Notes under the pieces: model-generated
Database searches by the model: none
What the model was told of the DNA's origin: nothing
The model's input: the letters and a program-made list of their open reading frames with translations, nothing else
Source of the DNA: Mermis nigrescens
Taxonomy: Eukaryota; Nematoda; Enoplea; Mermithida; Mermithidae
Assembly: GCA_036768485.1 (NCBI GenBank)
Contig: JAVLUZ010000508.1
Span: 248,001 to 312,000, forward strand
DNA: 64,000 bases
Direction of reading: 5' to 3'
Translations under genes and position numbers: made by a program
Shown: positions 51,401 through 59,083 of the stretch, one piece after another
Layout of the letters: the number at the start of each line of letters is the position of its first letter
Position numbering within the stretch: the stretch's first letter is position 1

Positions 51401-54400
51401 TAAGTCGGTTCGAAGATGTTCAGGCTAAAATAGGTTTAAACCTATAACGTCAATGCTTGAACATATGGCAACGAAATTGAATGCTGCCCAGGGTTCCACC
51501 CCAGAAAGGTTTTCACTCTCTGATGTTTTTTCCGCCCCTCCTCACGGAATTTTTGATTTCTAAAAAAATCGAAAAGGTGCTGTTTTAATCGTTTTCAGTG
51601 ATCTTTTGGCTCAAAAATATCATTTTCGGCGCCTTATAGTCATTTTTGACTATATTTTGTTTAATTTAATCGATCTTTTCAAATTTTCATGCCTTTATGT
51701 GCTCTAGGAAGAAAGAACATAATCAAAAATGCCAAGAAAAGTGGTGTTTTTGACGTCTACACATCGCTTTTTAGCCTACAAAAGGCAGATAATATGTTAA
51801 GTGGTGGCTCGTAGGGCAAAGTACGCATTGTTGCATTTTCAAAGTCATCCGAGCAAAGCCGCGGCCACGAACTTTCATAATGCGAAAAACAGATTACGTC
51901 CCGTTTTTGGGACGGCGCTTGTAATAAATGCGTCAACAAATAATGAAAAATCAGTAAATAATTATTTATTAAGCAATTAATATAAATGATTATGAATTAT
52001 TAATTAATATATAGTAAATTTATTATTTAAATGATTAATGTCGATTTTTCCTATCAGCCGTCGAATATCAATTCACGTTGCCCAACACGCATCCGAATCG
52101 GCTGCATTCGACGCACAGGCGAGCGAGCAGTACGTTGAGCGCGGCCAGTTTGCGCGCGCAAATGAGTCGCGTCCGAAATTCGGGCAACGACGAATTGCTG
52201 GGCTTGGAATTACCCGATTCGCCCAATTGTCAGCGCGTTGGAATTTTGGTCGCCGTGAACAATTTTAATGATTTGATGCACTATTTTCATTCACTCGTGC
52301 AACAATTTACCCTGTCGGTCACGTGCGAACAGGGAGATTTTGAAGGTTTTTAAAACATCTATCTTATTGATTAATTAGCCTCTTTTTGCAAATTTTTTTT
52401 GCTTGCGAAAGAGGCTTGTAGGGCATTCGCTTACCTACTTTAGCATTATTTAGGGGTTTGTCTGGATTTGTTTTTGTATAATTTTTATTTTGTTTAATTC
52501 AATTTCATGCAACTGTATTATTAATATCACCTGAATTCTTGATTTAAACGCTTACCTACGTACATATGTTTACTATGACGAGATATTAAACACATATGTA
52601 CAATTCCTTATCCAGATTTTTAGTCAATCTTAATCACACATGCACACTGAGGGGTATGGGGGGTATCCCCCTACCACAACTTTTGAAAGGCATACCTTCT
52701 CAGGTCGTTTGCGGACCAAAACCTATTGTTGGAATTACGAAAGAGCGCCAAACGATGCCCAGCAGTACAATCTGAAGTATTTTTCCAGTAGTACTCTGTC
52801 CATTCATCCATTCAGGCACTTTTTGTCCATTATACAGTTCATATTTGATAGTCCAAGTCATTCCACCGTTCTTATTATCATTTGCTTTCTCGCAAACTAA
52901 TCACGAATATTCAAGAAAAATAAAATACAACGAATTAAGCATTTATACGGGTTGTGACGGTAGGGGGTAAGTAACGACAAAAATCTGAAAAAATCAACAT
53001 AGACACATCATTTTAGCGCCATAATTAGCCATAAAAATTACATAACAAATAATCATTCACGCCCCTCCCCCATTGCCCCCGAAGGAAACTCGGTTTACCC
53101 CCTCACAGAACCTTTGACCGTGTGCGTGGATGATCTGAAGTTTTTCTTATCTACTTGTATATACTCGTACATATGTGTACAAACAAATTTATTTTCTACT
53201 AGATTTCACTGTTATGATTAACCGTCTATCATAATAATCCAATAATTATAACATATTAGTGTTTCACAACAAGCTTTCAACGATAGAGTGCATCTAACCT
53301 TGTAACTTTATAACTTGGCATTTCGAAAGATCGCTGGGCTAGTGTTGCTGCAATTAAAAGCAGTAAAAGCATTCTGTCATCTGATCTTTACACTGCTACA
53401 TTTCATTAATTTTGGCACTTGATTTCTCTCTCCCCATCCTAACTTTGCCCACCTTTACCTTCTGAGAGGCAGTAAAAAAATTTATATTATTGGGCTAGTG
53501 TTCAAGTCACAGCTTTTATTTTTCATCTAGACATTACCGTATTTTAGTGAACTTCTCAATCAGAAAAATGTGATTTCCTAATTTCTGATAAAAATCGGTT
53601 GGCCGTTTTTTCATTTGCGAAATTTGTATTTTCTCTACTTTTACCCCCTCGAACGAACATACATTGTATGTGTAAAATAGGAAGGGGATCTCCCTCCCAA
53701 TTTCTTTTTTTAAAATCTTTCTTTTGTGCATCTTAACATTTTTGTCCGAATGGAGCCGAAATTCTGAGCCCTATGTTCGTGAGACTGGAGTCATGTTTTG
53801 GTTTTATAAATGTTTTAGTTTTTTCTATTTTAAGAACTAGAGAAATGGAATTTTTCTCTAAAATTCAAAATTTAAAAAAATTGAAATTACTTCTCTCAAA
53901 AAATAGGCAAAACGGGTTCGAATACGCATTTGAACGGCGAAGACGCGCTAAGCCCTGGTAAAACTTCGGCTGAGCCCATTCGAATTTTAAATATCGCCAT
54001 AAGGCTGGAGACTGTGGCCGAAGGTCGGCGGTCGTCCTTGACCTCGGAAGTTCAGTCTCCCAATTTTGATCAGTTGAAGTCGCTCACGGACGATAATGCC
54101 ATTGGAGAACTGTTTCAAGAATTCACAATGTCCAAAATGCCGTTTTTGATGGAAAAGGGTGATTATTAATTTAAAATTATATAATTAAGTATTATTTCGT
54201 TTTCTAGTGGAAATGGGCAATTAATAATTTATAGTCATATAATTTAGTATTATTTAAATTAATATTATACATAATTCAATATTAATATTTACGTATATCA
54301 ATATCTCTTAATACTCTTCTGCGATTTAATTCACTTTACTTTTATCTCATCTGTCCGCATTGCTGCCTTATCGATTCTTACAATCGGTATTTCCGGATTC

Positions 54401-57400
54401 AAAAATCTCTATCAATGTAACCTGGTATTATTCGATGACGAACAGCGTGAAATGTGTATGGAAATATCTTGTGGTCCACACATTATTGTGCATTTAAAAC
54501 TTTTAAATCCTTGTATTGATTTTTAATTAATTTTACCAATAGCGGTTTTGACTTTATGTCCAAAATTTGGCTTTTTCTTAGTTAAATTCGAGCAAAATTC
54601 TATTTAAAGGATAAGCATGCCAATATTGACGTTGTTTAATCAACTAAACTTCCCTATTTAACGTGTCAATTGTCCCGATAAGGTGTGTGACACTTAAGGA
54701 CTGGATAGGAAATCGAACATTAAAGTCGGCTATCCTTCAGCCTTACATTACCAAGTGTTCATGTACGAGTTTTATTCGTCCCTCCAGGAAGAGAAAACTC
54801 GTTGCATTAAGTGGGGTTCGAACCGTCAACCTTCTGCCTCAAGTGCGACGGTGTTTACCACTACGCCACAAGGCGTCATTTGTTGCGTAATTAATTAATA
54901 ACCTATAAATTAATTTTGCTTAAGGCATTCGGCGAGTGACGTACATTTTGCTCGAAAGTCGATTATTCCCGAAATATTTCACATTCCGTTCGAGAGACCG
55001 GTTCATCGAGGACAAAATTTATCGCCATCTCGAACCGGCTATGGCATTCCAGCTCGACATTAACCGGATGAAAAATTTCCACCTCACTGCCGTGCCCACT
55101 TCGAATAGGCGAATGCATCTTTATCTCGGTATGAAATCATCGCTAATTTATTGTTTGATCAAATATGACGACAAATTTTACAATTTCTGAAAAATTTTGC
55201 TGCTACATCTACTTTATGTACATACGTGCACTTATGCAGGGGCGTAACTAGGATTTGATTTGAGGGGAGGGGTTGAAATTTTCAGAAATCCTATATCTCA
55301 GAAAACCATCCGTAGATACTCGAAAATAATGGCGTTTCTGAGCGTATCTTGACGAGATCTATACCACGATGAGGAAAATTTAGAAGAATGGAAATTCGTT
55401 TTGCTTCATTTCAAACTTGGATATAAAAATCTATTTCTGATTGCATTTTATTTAAATTTTTAGTCCGTTGGTGCAATGTATTTATCTATCATTTTGACTC
55501 AAGTTACCGTCCTTCGTATGTATTCAATATTTTTCTATAATTAACGATTTTTTTACTGCTGAGCCTTTTTTGTATACCTGAACTTTTTGTCCTTCTGAAT
55601 CGCCGCGAGTTTTCTATCTTTACATATAAAAATATGTGATTCAGGGCTTTATTCGACTTTATAGCGAACAGGTATGGCTCCTCGTGTTTTATTAGAAATC
55701 AGAAGCGAAAATTTGAGAATTTTTATTTCTTTCTTCGGAGATCCCTTGTGGAATAATTTTCTTCCATTCCGGGAGGAGGGTCCGCCCGGCCCCTGGTTAC
55801 GGATGTACAGCATGGAAATTCTGGGGTGAGGTTGAAATTTTAAAGTGCATTCTGGGTCCAAAGGTGGTTCGTTTTTCGGCGTTTCTGACGATTCTTCATC
55901 TTTCTGAAGCATAAAAATAAAAGAATCTAAAAAAGTCGAACAAATTGAACAAAATATAGTCAAAGCACGAGCATGCCGAAAATTTGACACTTTCGAGCTA
56001 TATATCAGATGGCTAAAAACGCTTAAAAAGGCACCTTTTCTACGAATTGTTAGGAAATATTGGGGAACTGTCGGAAATTCGCGAATGCTGGGGGTTCCCA
56101 CCCCCCCCCCAGATCACGTACATACATATGGTTACGTCCTTGAACCCGAATTCATTTTAATTTTTTTAAGTTTAATAAATTTTTCCAATTTTCGACTCAA
56201 AATAAGTAATCGTTGACTTGACAGCGAACGCCCGGAAAGATAAAGGAATCGAAGCGAACGATTATCGATTTTTCCTACGATCGTTGATCAGGCATCAGGA
56301 TTTGATTTCGAAGGAGGCTAGTTTCGAATATATGCGCAACGAGGGCGAGCGAGTTTTGTTGGAGGCTTTGGACGAATTGGAGATCGCTTTTTCGACTTTG
56401 GAGGCCAAACGCAGCGACTGCAACCACATTTTCCTCAATTTCGTCCCTTGCGTCACTTTGGATCCGCAAAAAGTGGTCGAAACGGTGCGGGACATCGCCA
56501 CGAGATACGGCATGCGTTTGAGGAAGCTCAGGGTGCTTCAGGTGGGCTTATTGGCTCAATCCGATAGCGCACTAAATAGGCGTATAATAGGGGTTGGGGG
56601 TTCAACATGGGTGTGCGGCACCAAAGCTCTAGGGGGCAAGATTTTTTCAAATGTCAAAAAATGGTCTTTAAAATGGTGGTATGGCGAAAAACACCAGTTT
56701 TCAACGTTTTTCATCGAGCACTATCCATTTGCCTCAAAAAATTGCGGAAAAAAATTTCTAAAATTGAATTCTGTGGGGTATTATGGTTTGTGGGGTATTG
56801 CATACCCCCAACCCCTCACGCCCACGTATATTCTCCACCCGAAGTCGGCCGATAACATCACCTGAAATTGAAAATTTTTTGACCCCGTCCCCCGTTTTGG
56901 CCAAAATGTTCTCCTTTCGACCGTTTTAGATTCGTTTTGCCATTTTAGGCCGAAAATTGTAGGTCCGATAACTTCCTTTAAGGTAGTTTTTATTCCTCTA
57001 CGCCCCCGATTTTCGGCTAAAACTTGCTTTTCTGGTCATATTTAGATACTTTTTGCTATTTTTGGCCAGAAATTCGGGGTCATTTAGCCCCCGTCCTAAA
57101 TATGGCCGGGGAACCCCTCCCAAAATTTTGAACCGATACATGTTTGGCCTCAAGTTTCAAATCAAATAATCCTGTCGACGTAGCGTCGAAATTTTGTTAA
57201 TTCTTTGTATTAATTTATTTTTTATTAATTTCTCTAAAACCACATATGTTATGTATGTATGCCTACTTAATTTTTTGTTTATTTCGGCTACTTTGTTTAG
57301 TTGTTATTTATATCCACGGTTTCGAACTGAAAATATTTAGTATTTTTGAAACCCATCTGCGAGTCGTTTATTTTAAATTTGTTCCAAATTGTTTTTTCTT

Positions 57401-59015
57401 TAATTTTTTCGATTTTCAAATTTTTTAATATTTCTTTTCAATTCAAATTGTTACAATTGGCGTTGATTTGAACAGGCCGAATTGAAGTATATGATTCGAT
57501 TGACGGCCAACGGGACCCCGGTGGCCATGCGTCTTACTGTATCGAACGAAAGCGGCTACAACCTCGATTTCCATTTGTATCAGGAAGTGGTGGACGCCGA
57601 AACGGGCCTAGTCAAATTTGTGACCTGGGGCGGCGGTAGTGTGGGACCCCTGCACAATTTGCCCATTTCGACGCCCTATCAAACCAAGGACCACATGCAG
57701 TCCAAAAGATACGTGGCTCAAAAAAATGGCACCACCTACGTATTCGATTATCCGGAAATGTTCCGACAAGCGTTGATGAAATTGTGGCGCGAATACAAGT
57801 TCGTCATTTATGTACATACATAGCATATATTTACGCAAGAAGGACAGGCACGTATCTGTGGAAAAATTGGGGAGTTCGGACCCCCCAACAATTCAGAAAA
57901 ATATGGACTTTTTAACGTAATTTTGTGCTATTTTTGTTTTTTTGGGCTTAGTCCCCCTAAAATTTGTGTTGGTTCCTCCAAAATAGGACGACCAGCTACG
58001 TGCCTGAAGAAGGATGAGTATCCCATCAAAATTCGATCGTCCCCCCATTCCTCAATTTTTCACTTAATACAAAATGAACTTCGGAAAGATCTTAACATAA
58101 GTGTAAAATTTTATTAAATATAAAAAATTGAATATAGCCCTTTATTTGTGTACTATATGTATAGTACGAATATCTAGGCTAACGCAAATTTATTTTTAAT
58201 TCAACAAATATAAATTTTCGATATTAGTTTATGAACAAGGATTAATTTCTAATTTAAGTTATATAAAATTTAATATTACTTTAGCTACTTATTATTTAAA
58301 TAAAAAAATTCACGAAGCTAATATAAATTAAACCGACACCATAAAATATAATTATTATTACAAATAATTTGGACGCCTCCGATTTTTGGCAGAAACTTGC
58401 ATTGAATGGCTATTTTAATGTAACTCTTTTTGCCATTTGGCCTAAAATTGAAGTTAATTCGATGCTTAACTCCCTTAGAAATAGTCAAATAACCCCATCT
58501 AAAATTTTGAGGTGTGTAATTGTCTGTTTGTAGAATTCGTTACAGACATATTTCATCGAAAAATTCGGGAATAGTCCTTCGCTAGCCACTGTATATTTTC
58601 TTTCGCAAGTAAAAAACGTTGATTCATGATAAATGAAGAAAGCTGATTCTTGGATATGGGCTCGTAAAGCTGATTGTACTAAATAGAAGATTTATCTTTC
58701 CATTGAGAAATTGACGGCCGTTCTCTCTGGGAATCCAAACACGTTTGTTGCATATGTATTGTTTACAACAACAATATTACTTAGCTCAATTATTTCTTAC
58801 CATACAAACAGCGGGCATTACAATTTAAAATTTATAATTTAAAATTTAGAATCGAACATCCTGATATCGAAGAACCTAATTTGCTCGAGATGCTGCAGTG
58901 CGTTGAATTGGTTCTTGATGAAAGCGGACATATCGTTGAAATGATACGCTTACCGGGTACTAGTTTATAATTATTATTATTATTATTAATATTATTATTA
59001 TTATTATCATTGTTA

Positions 59016-59083
<68 letters not shown>

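Noticed and set aside
54811..54877. Functional tRNA gene
   Set aside because: A- and B-boxes are present, but T-arm and anticodon arm do not pair properly.
56218..56865. 215-codon open frame as a separate gene
   Set aside because: It is ACC exon 26 plus read-through into a family I element.
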